A stretch of 64,000 bases of DNA from JAAAOZ01 sp964496595. Its GTDB lineage: Bacteria > Chloroflexota > Anaerolineae > B4-G1 > SLSP01. Each line of letters opens with the position of its first letter. The stretch's first letter is position 1. The stretch is taken from contig CAZCAI010000005.1 in NCBI GenBank assembly GCA_964496595.1, positions 1 through 64,000 on the forward strand, written 5' to 3'. This document shows, piece by piece, positions 54,974-63,373 of this stretch. Made by a program: the position numbers and the translations under genes. The notes beneath the pieces are model-generated. The model did no database searches. It saw only the letters and a list, made by a program, of their open reading frames with translations, and was not told the origin of the DNA.

Positions 54974-55460
54974 GAGCAGTGTGACACAACCACGAAACTT
55001 ATTCGCAATGATAGCGCAATGGGGATGTTTTCTCGTGCTGCTCGGCGGCGTCATCATCGTCGCCCTGATCGGGCTGTGGCTCTTTGCCACGACGCCCTCC
55101 CCACCGCCGGGGCCGCATCCCACGGCCATCGTCTGGACGGCCACGCCCACCCCGACCCCGACCATCACCCCCACACCGACGCCCACGCCGATCCCTGAGA
55201 CGCCCCGCCCCCCGACCGATATCGCTACCGGAGAGGAGGTCGAAGTAACCGGAACCGGCAGCGCGGGGCTGAGCCTGCGGGCCGGCGCCAGCCTCGACGC
55301 CGACCGCTTGGGCGTCGCCTTGGAGGGCGAGACCTTCTTAGTGATCAGCGGCCCCGTCGCGGCGGACGACCTCACCTGGTGGCGGCTCCGATCCACCACC
55401 GATCCCAGCCGCGAGGGCTGGGCCGCCGCGAATTATTTACGGCGGATTGAGGAGGAATAG
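54972..55460 (+). CDS. Membrane-anchored SH3b-domain protein
   Basis: About 162 residues. A short cytoplasmic start, one membrane helix (FLVLLGGVIIVALIGLWLF), a linker of repeated Thr-Pro, then a bacterial SH3 domain (SAGLSLRAGASLDADRLGV ... WWRLRSTTDPSREGWAAANY). SH3b domains on such anchors usually contact cell-wall or extracellular polymers; Thr/Pro linkers of this type are frequent in Chloroflexota surface proteins. The start is uncertain: ATG 54939, ATG 54972, GTG 54981 and ATG 55008 are all in frame and none has a clear Shine-Dalgarno. It points the same way as ligA but is 184 bases away with a repeat between, so it may be transcribed alone. Confidence 0.82.
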   Translation: MSSVTQPRNLFAMIAQWGCFLVLLGGVIIVALIGLWLFATTPSPPPGPHPTAIVWTATPTPTPTITPTPTPTPIPETPRPPTDIATGEEVEVTGTGSAGLSLRAGASLDADRLGVALEGETFLVISGPVAADDLTWWRLRSTTDPSREGWAAANYLRRIEEE

Positions 55461-55507
55461 TCTGAGATTATCAGGCTGACATTTAGAATCGACTAGCAAA
55501 GAAGCAC

Positions 55508-55617
55508 CGTATTGCGTATTTCGTATTGCGTATTACGTAATTCGATTGCGCAGACCTGCTCAATGAGCGGGAAAATTTTCACAAAAAGTCATTACGAAAT
55601 ACGTTTTACGCAATACG
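55508..55617. repeat. CGTATT-type inverted repeat between the SH3b gene and ligA
   Basis: The left arm (55508-55541) is made of CGTATTGCG and CGTATT units. The right arm (55591-55617) is its imperfect reverse complement (ATTACGAAATACG then TTTTACGCAATACG). The loop holds about 50 bases. It looks like a dispersed intergenic repeat. No clear promoter is visible, though ligA itself has a good GGAGGAG site. Confidence 0.6.
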
Positions 55618-55644
55618 CTTCATCCACCAGGAGGAGTAGCCACA

Positions 55645-57711
55645 ATGCAAGAACTAGCCAAGACTGCGGCCCAACGCCGCGCCGCCTCCCTGCGCAAAGA
55701 GATCAACGCGCACAGCTACCGCTATTACGTGCTGAACCGCCCGGTCGTCAGCGATAGCGTCTACGACGCGCTCGTCGACGAGCTGCGCGAGATCGAGGCG
55801 CGTTTTCCCGAGCTGATCACGCCCGATTCGCCCACCCAGCGCGTCGGCGCGGAACCGGCCGCGGGCTTCGACAAGGTCAAGCATCCCGCGCCCATCCTCA
55901 GCCTGGACAAGGCCACCAGTCGCGAGGAGTTGTTCGCCTGGCGCGCGCGCATCAGCAAGCTGCTGCCCGAGGACGCGCCGCCCCTCTCCTACACCGTCGA
56001 GCCGAAGTTCGACGGCCTGACGGTGGTGCTCCACTATCACGACGGGCGCTTCACGTTAGGCGCCACGCGCGGCAACGGCGAGATCGGCGAGAAGATCACG
56101 TCCAATCTGCGCACCATCCCCACCGTGCCGCTCCGCCTCCCACTGGCCCCCGATGGCCCGACGCCGCCCGCGACGTTGGTCGTGCGCGGCGAAGTGCTAA
56201 TTCTTCTGGAGGATTTCGCCGCGCTCAACGAACGCCTGCTCGAAGCCGAGCAGATGCCCTTCGCCAACCCCCGCAACGCCGCCGCCGGATCGCTCCGCCA
56301 ACTCGATCCCCAGATCACGGCAAAGCGGCCGCTCACGCTCTACGCCTACGGCATCGTCGCCGCCGAGGGCGAACGCGCCAGCGCGCTCCCCAACACGCAG
56401 CAGGGAACGTTAGACTATCTCAAGGCGCTCGGCTTCCCCATCGCCGCTGAGGTGATTCGCCACTTCGACAATCTCGACGCGGTCGCCGACTACTGCGCAG
56501 ACCTGACCACACGCCGCGAGCGCCTCCCCTACGAGGCCGACGGCATCGTCATCAAGATCGACGATCTAACCGTGCGGGAGGCGCTGGGCGCCGTGGGCGG
56601 ACGCCCGCGCGGCGCCGTCGCCTACAAGTTCCCGCCGCAGGAGGCGACAACCGATCTCTTAGATGTGGAGTTCACCGTGGGCCGCACGGGCGTCATCACG
56701 CCGACGGCGCTGCTGGCGCCGGTGACCATCGCCGGCGTGACGGTGAGCCGCGCCTCACTCCACAACTTCGATCTGGTGGCCGAGCGCGACATCCGCGTGG
56801 GAGATCGCGTCATCGTCCACCGCGCGGGCGACGTGATCCCCTACGTCGTCGGCCCCATCGCGGACGTGCGCGCGGGCGACGAGCGGCCCATCGCGCCGCC
56901 CACACACTGCCCCTCGTGTGGGGAGCCGATTGCCCACGCCGAGGGCGAGGTCGCCTACACCTGCATCAACGCCACCTGCCCCGCCCAGCGCGTGCAGAAG
57001 CTCCTCTACTTCGCCCACGTGATGGACATCGACGGGCTGGGCGAGCGCACGGCGCTCCAATTGGTGGATGCGGGGCTGATCACCGATCCCGCCGATCTCT
57101 ACACGCTTGAGTTAGACGATCTGCTGCCGCTGGAGGGATTCGCGGAGAAGAAGGCGCAGAATCTGTTAAACGCCATCGCCGCCTCCAAGGGGCAGAGTTT
57201 GGAGCGCGTCATCGCGGCGCTGGGGATTCGGGGCGTCGGCGCGACGGTGGCCGACCTCTTCGCCGAGCACTTCCGCGCCGTGGATGCGCTGGCGGCAGCG
57301 GACGCCGCGACGCTGGAGGCCATCGAGGGCATCGGGCCGATCACGGCGCAAAATGTGACGGCGTGGTTCGCGCGCGAGCGCAACCGCGAGTATATCGAGA
57401 AGCTCCGAAACGCGGGCGTCACCTTGGCGATGGCCGCGCCCTCAGATTCGGAGGATCAAGATGCAGCACCCACCCCCTTCGACGGCCTGACCTTCGTCAT
57501 CACCGGCACACTCTCGCAGTCGCGCAAGGAGATCGCCGCCTGGATCGAGGCGCGCGGCGGCAAGGTGACCGGCTCCGTCAGCTCGAACACGGATTATCTG
57601 GTCATCGGCGAAAGTCCCGGAGGCAGCAAGTTCAATCGCGCCCAGAAACTGGAGACGCCCATCATCGACGAGGAGACATTGCGCGATCTGGCCTCGGAGC
57701 GCGGGCAATGA
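55645..57711 (+). CDS. ligA: NAD-dependent DNA ligase LigA
   Basis: Seals nicks in duplex DNA during replication and repair, using NAD+ as the adenylate donor. The 688-residue protein has the full domain set: Ia domain (YRYYVLNRPVVSDSVYDALV), adenylation domain with catalytic K121 in EPKFDGL, the GNGEIGEKIT and NPRNAAAGSLRQLD motifs, OB fold (GRTGVITPTALL, HRAGDVIPYV), four-cysteine zinc finger (CPSC ... CINATC), helix-hairpin-helix repeats (about 480-590) and a C-terminal BRCT domain (FVITGTLSQSRKEI, NTDYLVIGESPGGSK). The length is normal. GGAGGAG lies before the ATG. Its TGA overlaps the next gene's ATG (ATGA). Confidence 0.98.
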   Translation: MQELAKTAAQRRAASLRKEINAHSYRYYVLNRPVVSDSVYDALVDELREIEARFPELITPDSPTQRVGAEPAAGFDKVKHPAPILSLDKATSREELFAWRARISKLLPEDAPPLSYTVEPKFDGLTVVLHYHDGRFTLGATRGNGEIGEKITSNLRTIPTVPLRLPLAPDGPTPPATLVVRGEVLILLEDFAALNERLLEAEQMPFANPRNAAAGSLRQLDPQITAKRPLTLYAYGIVAAEGERASALPNTQQGTLDYLKALGFPIAAEVIRHFDNLDAVADYCADLTTRRERLPYEADGIVIKIDDLTVREALGAVGGRPRGAVAYKFPPQEATTDLLDVEFTVGRTGVITPTALLAPVTIAGVTVSRASLHNFDLVAERDIRVGDRVIVHRAGDVIPYVVGPIADVRAGDERPIAPPTHCPSCGEPIAHAEGEVAYTCINATCPAQRVQKLLYFAHVMDIDGLGERTALQLVDAGLITDPADLYTLELDDLLPLEGFAEKKAQNLLNAIAASKGQSLERVIAALGIRGVGATVADLFAEHFRAVDALAAADAATLEAIEGIGPITAQNVTAWFARERNREYIEKLRNAGVTLAMAAPSDSEDQDAAPTPFDGLTFVITGTLSQSRKEIAAWIEARGGKVTGSVSSNTDYLVIGESPGGSKFNRAQKLETPIIDEETLRDLASERGQ

Positions 57712-59267
57712 AGATTTCCCGGCGGATGATGGCGGCGATAGCCGGAGCGCTGTTGCTTATCTTACCCTTGCGAAGGTTACCCATAACCTCCGCCACAACG
57801 CTTTCTCTGCAAGACCAGGAGACTTTCCCTCCAACATCCCTTCTGGAACCTTCGCAAGGGTTGATCACCGGCGACGCCACTTTCTACCCCGAGGATAACC
57901 CCCACGTCTTCCTGGAGGATCTCGAAGTGCTGGCCGGCGCGACGCTGACAATCACGCCCGGCTGCGAGCTGCGCTTCGGGCCGAACGCGGCCTTCATTAT
58001 CAGGGGGCGCCTGTGGGCCGAGGGCGCGCCGACGCAGACTATCCGTATGACCAACCACATCCCCGGTCAGTACTGGAGCCGGATCGTCTTCGCCCGCGCG
58101 GAGGCGCTCAATCGCATCGCCTACGCGGAGATCGACAGCTTCCACGGCCTCTACGCGCAGTACAGCGAGATCGAGCTGCTACACAGTGAAATCTCCTACG
58201 TCAACGAGGACGCGGTCGTCGCGACCGGCGGGCGCGCCTTGATCCAGCACAATCACATCCACCACGCGGGCTACGACACCTCGGCGGAGGGCATCCAAAT
58301 CCGCGATACGCCGCCCGAACAGGCCGCCTACATCTTAGATAACCACATCCATCACGTCAACGACGACTGCATCGACATCAACGACTCCTCCGTCATCATC
58401 GAGCGGAACCACATCCATGATTGCTACGATAAAGGCATCTCGCTGGGGACGATGCACGCGACGCCCCCGCCCGAATTTTATCCGGCGGTGGGGAGGATGG
58501 TCAACAACCTGATCTACGCCAGCGATATCGGGATCGCGGTCAAGGATACCGCCACCGCCACGCTCTATCACAACACCCTGGTCGCGAACGAGACCGGCCT
58601 GGCGCTCTACGAGGTCCCGGAGCATTACAACTGGGGCGGCGGGCGCGCCCACGCGGCCAACAACATCATCTGGGGCAATACGGACACGGCGATTGAACTG
58701 GACGAGACGCCCCATCCGCCCTCGGAGCTGACGATCACGCACTCGGATATCGAAGGCGGCTGGCCGGGAGAAGGGAACGTGGACATCGATCCGGGCTTTC
58801 GGGGCGCGGGCGATTATCGCCTGCGCGAGGACTCGCCCCTCATCGACATCGGCGCCGATGTCGGCGTAACGCAAGATCTCAACGGACACCCTCGTCCCAT
58901 CGGCCCCGCGCCGGATCCGGGCGCGTACGAAGCGCAGACGAATCTCAGCCTGACGGCGCGCCCCGGCGACCACCGACTCTATCTTCGATGGCGCGCCACG
59001 GGCATACCGGCGACGCTGGCGAGCTTCGCCATCAGCACTACGTATCGAATGGAGAAGAGCCTCACGCTCATCATCGCCCCGCCGCCGATCACCGGCTTGC
59101 TCACGACGACGCGCGCCTACACGCTGACGGGCCTCGTCAACTACACGCCGCACACCGTCACCGTTGGGGCCTACGACGCCGACGAACACCTGCTATATCG
59201 CTCGCCGCCCGTCGCCGCGACGCCCACGGACATCTTCATCTACCTGCCGACGATCCTCAGACGTTAG
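57708..59267 (+). CDS. Secreted right-handed parallel beta-helix protein
   Basis: A 519-residue exported protein. Signal-peptide-like start (RRMMAAIAGALLLILPL), then a VFLEDLEVLAGATLTITPG strand set, and from about residue 130 to 360 PbH1-type repeats (NHIHH, NHIHD, NNLIYASDIGIAV, YHNTLVANETGLAL), as in NosD-like and pectate-lyase-like folds. The DPGFRGAGDYRLREDSPLID and DLNGHPRPIG segments mark the usual end of such domains; a fibronectin-III-like end follows, closing in IFIYLPTILRR. The substrate, if any, is unknown; many members bind or cut polysaccharides. The start at 57708 overlaps the ligA stop; a longer frame reaching 57363 is a shadow inside ligA. Confidence 0.88.
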   Translation: MKISRRMMAAIAGALLLILPLRRLPITSATTLSLQDQETFPPTSLLEPSQGLITGDATFYPEDNPHVFLEDLEVLAGATLTITPGCELRFGPNAAFIIRGRLWAEGAPTQTIRMTNHIPGQYWSRIVFARAEALNRIAYAEIDSFHGLYAQYSEIELLHSEISYVNEDAVVATGGRALIQHNHIHHAGYDTSAEGIQIRDTPPEQAAYILDNHIHHVNDDCIDINDSSVIIERNHIHDCYDKGISLGTMHATPPPEFYPAVGRMVNNLIYASDIGIAVKDTATATLYHNTLVANETGLALYEVPEHYNWGGGRAHAANNIIWGNTDTAIELDETPHPPSELTITHSDIEGGWPGEGNVDIDPGFRGAGDYRLREDSPLIDIGADVGVTQDLNGHPRPIGPAPDPGAYEAQTNLSLTARPGDHRLYLRWRATGIPATLASFAISTTYRMEKSLTLIIAPPPITGLLTTTRAYTLTGLVNYTPHTVTVGAYDADEHLLYRSPPVAATPTDIFIYLPTILRR

Positions 59268-59271
59268 CGCA

Positions 59272-61584
59272 ATGTCCTCCGATTTAAACAAGGCTCCAAG
59301 GGGATTGCCAAATCCCCGTTCGCTAAGCGGCTTCTTCAACTCCCCTCACCTGCGGCGGATTTTGGCCCTCTTCATCCTGCTGGCGCTGGCCTACAGTCTC
59401 ATCGTCCCCTTCGGCGAGCCGACGGACGAACCCGCGCACTACGATTACGTCCGCTACCTGCGCGATCATCGCCGCTTACCCGTGCAATCGCCCGACTTGG
59501 CGGACAATCCCGTGGACGAAGGCCACCATCCGCCCGGCTACTACGCCTTAGTCGCTCTGCTGACGGGCTGGGCGCCCTACGGCCCGTATCCCCTGCACGC
59601 CAACCCCTACCTACCGGAGGGATACGAGGACGCGCAGCTTGTCCAGCAATTTCTCCGCGAGCCGCACGCGCGCTTCCCCTGGCCCGGCCCGATCTGGGCG
59701 GCGCATCTGGCGCGCCTGGTCTCCATCGCCCTGAGCGCGCTGAGCGTGGCGGTGACCTACCACGTGGGTCGCGAGGCGGCCCCCGACGCGCCCGCCGTCG
59801 CGTGGCTGGCCGCCGGATTTCACGCCTTCCTGCCGCAATTCCTCTATATGAGCGGCGCCATCAACAACGACAACGGCGCGACCCTGCTCGGCGCGCTGAT
59901 GACGTGGCAGATGGTGCGCCTCCTCCGCGCCCCTGATGCGCGCGGCTTCGCGGGCCTGGGCGCGCTGCTGGGCCTGGGCGTGCTGACGAAGGTCAGTCTG
60001 CTGGCGATGGCGCCGGCCATCGGCTGGACGGTGGCGTGGGCCGCGTATCAGCACGCGGAGACGTGGCGCACGCGGGCGAAAAGCGCCCTCTGGTGGGGCG
60101 CGTGCGTCGGCGCGCCCGCGCTCGCGCTGGCAGGATGGTGGGCGGCGCGCAACCTCCGCCTCTATGGCGATCCGCTCGCGTGGAACATCTGGATGGAGAG
60201 CTACGCCCGCTTCATCCGCACCTTCCCCATCACGCCGAGCTACGCGCTGCGCTTCACGTGGCAACAATTCCGCACCTTCTGGGGCCTCTTCGGCTGGAGC
60301 CGGGTGCTGCTGCCCACGTGGCTCTACCTCCTCTGGCTCGGCGTCATGGGGATGAGCGCGTTCGGCCTGGGAAAACGGTTTTTGGCGCGCTGGCGCCGGC
60401 GCGATCTGCGCGCCGATGAGAATGAAGTCGCGCGGCTGCTCCTGCTGGCCGCGATCTGCGGGGGATTCTTGCTTTCGACGTGGCGCTTGGGGCTGAAGTT
60501 GGACATCACTGCCGCACAGGGCCGCTTTCTCTTCCCCGCGCTCGCCGCCATCGCCACGCTCTTCGCGCTCGGCTGGACGACGTGGGAGCTGCCGCGCGGC
60601 GCGCGCGGCTATGTGGGCGCCGCGTTCGCGATAGCCGGGGGCGTGTTGCTCTTCCGATTGGCGCCCGTCCATTCGCTTCCGCCGCTCCATCCGACCGTAC
60701 CCCCCGAGGCCCAGCGCGTGCAGGCGACCTTCGAGCCGTGGGCGTTGGCCGGATGGCAGGCACCATCGCCGCGCGCCGGGCGCGCCTGGCCGCTCACGCT
60801 CTACTGGCGCGCCGCGCGCGACCTGACCGCCGAGGAACGCGAGCTGGCGCCCATCCAGTTCGCGCATCTCGTGGATGTGACGGGCGCGGCGCTCGCCAAA
60901 TGGGATGGCGTCCCCACCGCGGGGCGGCTGCCGCCGCCGGCCTGGTCGCCGAGGACGGTCGTCGAGGATCGCCTCGCGCTCTCCCTGCCGGAAGCGAGCG
61001 CGCCGCGATTGGCCTACCTCCAGATCGGATTCTACTACCAGGAAAACGGCGCCGTGACGCACATCCCGGCGACCTCCACCACCCATCCAACCACGCCGGA
61101 CGCGGTGCAACTCGGGCCGGTGCTGGTGCGACCCTCATCGCCGCCCCAGGCCGATCCCGAACACCCGCTCGTAGCGCACTTCGGCCCCATCCGCCTGCGC
61201 GGCTACGATCTCGCCCGCGACCCGGCGCACGAGCGGCTCGACCTGACACTCACCTGGGAGGCGAAGGCCACGCTTCCGACGGATTACACCGTCTTCGTGC
61301 ACCTCGTCGGCGCGGGAGGCGAGCGCGCCCAGGGCGACGCGCCGCCCTGCGGCGGCCACTGCCCCACCTCGCTGTGGCAGCCTGGCGACCTCTGGCACAA
61401 CCAGCATCAGGTGGACACGGCAGCGCTCACTGAGGCCGGCGCGCCGTACCGCCTCCTCATCGGCTGGTACGATCCCCAAACCGGCGCGCGCCTCCCCGCC
61501 ACCGACGGCGAGGGCCGCGCCCTGCCCAACGATCAACTCCCACTCTGCACCTTCGCCTCCTGGCCGGAGGGGGCGTGTGAGTGA
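59272..61584 (+). CDS. Large polytopic membrane protein, DUF2142 / GT39-like glycosyltransferase
   Basis: A 770-residue protein with about ten membrane segments and a soluble C-terminal part. The first outer loop has GEPTDEPAHYDYVRYLRDH, matching the acidic pair of GT-C-fold transferases and the DEPAH motif of DUF2142 proteins, followed by a DEGHHPPGYYALVALL segment. These enzymes move sugars from a lipid-phosphate carrier; the acceptor here is unknown. From about residue 480 the protein turns into beta-rich segments (ERLDLTLTWEAKATLPTDYTVFVHLV) typical of accessory domains in Chloroflexota homologues. It starts four bases after the beta-helix gene, so the two may serve the same surface polymer. 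Confidence 0.82.
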   Translation: MSSDLNKAPRGLPNPRSLSGFFNSPHLRRILALFILLALAYSLIVPFGEPTDEPAHYDYVRYLRDHRRLPVQSPDLADNPVDEGHHPPGYYALVALLTGWAPYGPYPLHANPYLPEGYEDAQLVQQFLREPHARFPWPGPIWAAHLARLVSIALSALSVAVTYHVGREAAPDAPAVAWLAAGFHAFLPQFLYMSGAINNDNGATLLGALMTWQMVRLLRAPDARGFAGLGALLGLGVLTKVSLLAMAPAIGWTVAWAAYQHAETWRTRAKSALWWGACVGAPALALAGWWAARNLRLYGDPLAWNIWMESYARFIRTFPITPSYALRFTWQQFRTFWGLFGWSRVLLPTWLYLLWLGVMGMSAFGLGKRFLARWRRRDLRADENEVARLLLLAAICGGFLLSTWRLGLKLDITAAQGRFLFPALAAIATLFALGWTTWELPRGARGYVGAAFAIAGGVLLFRLAPVHSLPPLHPTVPPEAQRVQATFEPWALAGWQAPSPRAGRAWPLTLYWRAARDLTAEERELAPIQFAHLVDVTGAALAKWDGVPTAGRLPPPAWSPRTVVEDRLALSLPEASAPRLAYLQIGFYYQENGAVTHIPATSTTHPTTPDAVQLGPVLVRPSSPPQADPEHPLVAHFGPIRLRGYDLARDPAHERLDLTLTWEAKATLPTDYTVFVHLVGAGGERAQGDAPPCGGHCPTSLWQPGDLWHNQHQVDTAALTEAGAPYRLLIGWYDPQTGARLPATDGEGRALPNDQLPLCTFASWPEGACE

Positions 61585-61611
61585 GGACAAACGTCGCAGA
61601 TCGACATCATT

Positions 61612-61644
61612 AGACCCGAAGGGGGTACAATTCCCTTCGGGTCT
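61612..61644. terminator. Perfect 12-bp hairpin between convergent genes
   Basis: AGACCCGAAGGG, a 9-base loop, CCCTTCGGGTCT. It sits between the plus-strand DUF2142-like gene and the minus-strand YgiT-type gene, the expected place for a two-way terminator. Neither strand has a T run after it, so termination by the intrinsic mechanism is uncertain. Confidence 0.55.
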
Positions 61645-61687
61645 GCACAATGAGGGTAAAAAAAGCGAAGCAGCTTATACTACGTAC

Positions 61688-61954
61688 TTATACTGCGACC
61701 AGTGTCGAGGTATACGAAATAACAGAAACCTCGGTTTGCAGTGAGCGAAGCTCCTGAAGCAATTCAACGATTCTATCAGTTACGTTGCCACTTGTATAAG
61801 ATTCGTGACAACTGGCACAGACCTCCGCCGGGACATCCTTGATGATGACCACCGCGTTTTCAAAGACAAACGGAATCGTCGCTTTCTGATCTGTTACGAG
61901 CCGTCCACCACAAATCGGACAACGCCCTTTGTTATCTTCGTGTGCGCCAATCAT
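61688..61954 (-). CDS. YgiT-type zinc-finger protein (MqsA-like antitoxin)
   Basis: An 88-residue protein with two CxxC pairs (CPICGG at 12-17 and CASCHE near 46-51) around a VFENAVVIIKDVPAEV strand pair: the MqsA N-terminal/YgiT zinc-binding fold. Members of this family pair with small toxins such as MqsR or DUF4258 proteins and neutralise them. Here the reading frame overlaps the DUF4258 gene by 23 bases and AAGGAG lies before the ATG at 61952-61954. The HTH domain of full MqsA is absent, so any autoregulation must come from elsewhere. The C-terminus (SVISYTSTLVAV) is unusual. Confidence 0.88.
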   Translation of the reverse strand: MIGAHEDNKGRCPICGGRLVTDQKATIPFVFENAVVIIKDVPAEVCASCHESYTSGNVTDRIVELLQELRSLQTEVSVISYTSTLVAV

Positions 61955-62279
61955 TCTCCCACTCCTTTAAGTTAGGACGGTACACCGTGACAATAAAAAC
62001 ACGGTCGCGATCCACATCTACAGCCACAACAATATGGATTGGTTCACCAGTTGGAAGCCAACCAAGAACAAGACAATCTGGCAAAGGCCGGTGCAACACA
62101 GGATAATCCTCAATAATTTCGCACGTCCGCAAAGCCTCTTCCACCTGCTTGCGCGTTAAGTTATCGGCAACCAACTCGTGAGTCGCATGGCGTGACCACA
62201 AAACATAAACTCCAGGCGGAGTCTGTATATTTTGACACGCCTTGTCTTGAATAAACTTCTGTTTGTCTCTGGTTTGCAT
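61932..62279 (-). CDS. DUF4258-family protein (probable toxin)
   Basis: A 115-residue protein. SRHATHELVADNLTRKQVEEAL, then CEIIEDYPVLHRPLPDCLVLG, PIHIVVAVDVDRDRVFIVTVY and WENDWRTRR follow the DUF4258 pattern, a small fold related to RelE/BrnT-type RNA-targeting toxins. Paired with a YgiT-type zinc-finger gene directly downstream, as is usual for this family (toxin first). The ATG at 62277-62279 has no clear ribosome site; a later in-frame start is possible. No catalytic residues can be assigned with certainty by eye. Confidence 0.8.
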   Translation of the reverse strand: MQTRDKQKFIQDKACQNIQTPPGVYVLWSRHATHELVADNLTRKQVEEALRTCEIIEDYPVLHRPLPDCLVLGWLPTGEPIHIVVAVDVDRDRVFIVTVYRPNLKEWENDWRTRR

Positions 62280-62471
62280 TGACTGGTGGCGGTTAGCCCT
62301 TGAATAATAGTGTACTTTACTTGCATTGTAATCCAGACGACAAAACAGGTCAACAATAAATCCCAGAAAACGCTATCATCCAACTGATGACCATTTGCCC
62401 CGATTTTCAACGTGGTTCGCAGCCCGCAATGGTTGCTGGGGGACTAGACGTCGGTTACCTGACAAACGCCT

Positions 62472-62530
62472 TGCTCTTTATCTCATAACGATGTATATTG
62501 TGATGTACAAACATAACCGGTATATGTACT
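62472..62530 (+). promoter_or_regulatory. Promoter and TGTAC-rich operator for the VapBC-like pair
   Basis: TTGCTC (62472-62477), 17 bases, then TATATT (62495-62500). Around and after the -10 box are facing half-sites: TGTATATTGTGATGTACA (62494-62511), and GTAC before and GGTATATGTAC just after the expected start point. VapBC-type complexes usually bind such repeats to repress their own operon. The rest of 62280-62546 holds nothing else I can name. Confidence 0.45.
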
Positions 62531-62546
62531 TCTACGGAGGTGCCCA

Positions 62547-62834
62547 ATGACAACGATGGTGCGCAAGCAAGTCTATATCAAGTCCGAACAGGATGAACTG
62601 CTCAAGCAGTGGGCCGAGGAAACCGGGAAGAGCGAGGCCGAGATCTTCCGCCAGGCTCTCGATCGCTGGCTGGAAAACGAGGAACAACGCCAAGAGGCGG
62701 AGGCCGCGTGGGAACAAATTTTAGCCTTTTCCGGGGAACGGGCAGAGTTGAATGTTGTTGCCGAAGGGCGCTCCTGGACGCGGGAAGAACTCTACGAAGA
62801 ACGGCTAAATCGCTATGATCGACGTACTGATTGA
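62547..62834 (+). CDS. Ribbon-helix-helix antitoxin (VapB/CopG-like)
   Basis: A 95-residue protein: strand KQVYIKS, helix EQDELLKQWAEETG, then helix SEAEIFRQALDRWLEN, the ribbon-helix-helix DNA-binding fold. The Glu/Arg-rich C-terminal half, with RSWTREELYEERLNRYDR, would wrap the toxin. GGAGG lies before the ATG. The gene overlaps the PIN-domain gene by 20 bases, a typical antitoxin-toxin arrangement. It is expected to repress its own promoter through the TGTAC repeats upstream. Confidence 0.9.
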   Translation: MTTMVRKQVYIKSEQDELLKQWAEETGKSEAEIFRQALDRWLENEEQRQEAEAAWEQILAFSGERAELNVVAEGRSWTREELYEERLNRYDRRTD

Positions 62835-63273
62835 CACAAACCTGCTCGTCTACATCTACGATCTCTCAGAGCCAGAGAAACGACACCGGGCCATCGAGGT
62901 ACTCCAGCAGGTGCGCGATGCAAAGTCTGGGGCATTGAGCGCTCAGGCGCTTTCTGAATTCTACAACACAGTGACCCGAAAGCTTAAGCCGCCACTATCT
63001 CCAGCCCAGGCCGAAGCTCAACTCCAGGCGTGGATGCATATCTGGCCGGTCTTTCCGGTCACGTCCCAGGTAGTGCTTGAGGCGGCCCGAGGCGTACACG
63101 AGTATCAATTCAGTTTCTGGGATGCCCAAATCTGGGCCGCCGCGCGCCTGCATCACATCCCAATGGTGCTGAGCGAGGGCTTCAACCCCGGATCTGTAAT
63201 TGAGGGTGTGCATTTCGTGAATCCGTTTGAAAATGTAGGGGCGATGCAATTCCCGGTCGGCACACAGGGATAA
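62815..63273 (+). CDS. vapC: PIN-domain ribonuclease toxin (VapC-like)
   Basis: A 152-residue PIN-domain protein. Metal-binding acidic residues are D7 (DTNLLVY), E48 (ALSEFYN) and D103 (FWDAQIWAAA); the fourth position reads SEGF, with Glu121. VapC toxins cut specific tRNA or rRNA when released from the antitoxin. The family normally ends shortly after a GVxFVNPF motif. Here that motif is followed by about 14 more residues (ENVGAMQFPVGTQG) encoded by an inverted-repeat element at 63235-63340, so the natural end was probably replaced by an insertion. The active site is untouched. Confidence 0.9.
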   Translation: MIDVLIDTNLLVYIYDLSEPEKRHRAIEVLQQVRDAKSGALSAQALSEFYNTVTRKLKPPLSPAQAEAQLQAWMHIWPVFPVTSQVVLEAARGVHEYQFSFWDAQIWAAARLHHIPMVLSEGFNPGSVIEGVHFVNPFENVGAMQFPVGTQG

Positions 63274-63340
63274 TAAGAGGGCGCGAATTCGGGATTACGT
63301 TCCACCGCGCATGGTGATTGCAGAATTGCATCGCCCCTAC
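63235..63340. mobile_element. MITE-like element with perfect 18-bp inverted ends
   Basis: GTAGGGGCGATGCAATTC (63235-63252) and its exact reverse complement (63323-63340) enclose 70 bases with no coding capacity except the tail of the PIN gene. GTAGGGGCG ends are typical of small non-autonomous repeats in Chloroflexota and cyanobacteria (recalled, not searched). A target-site duplication is not obvious. Confidence 0.7.
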
Positions 63341-63346
63341 TATAAT
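63318..63346 (+). promoter_or_regulatory. Promoter for the nSTAND1 gene at the edge of the repeat
   Basis: TTGCAG (63318-63323), 17 bases, then a perfect TATAAT (63341-63346). The spacer is exactly the right arm of the inverted-repeat element and the -10 box is the first base run after it. The expected start near 63353 gives a leader of about 20 bases. Confidence 0.45.
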
Positions 63347-63373
63347 TAAAACATCACGGATGCGGAGGAAAGG

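Noticed and set aside
57363..57707. Longer N-terminus for the beta-helix protein
   Set aside because: It would lie wholly within ligA in another frame; the ATG at 57708 begins with a proper signal peptide and overlaps the ligA stop.
58335..61110. Long minus-strand open frames opposite the beta-helix and DUF2142-like genes
   Set aside because: Arg/Gly/Ala-rich translations without domains, opposite clear genes.
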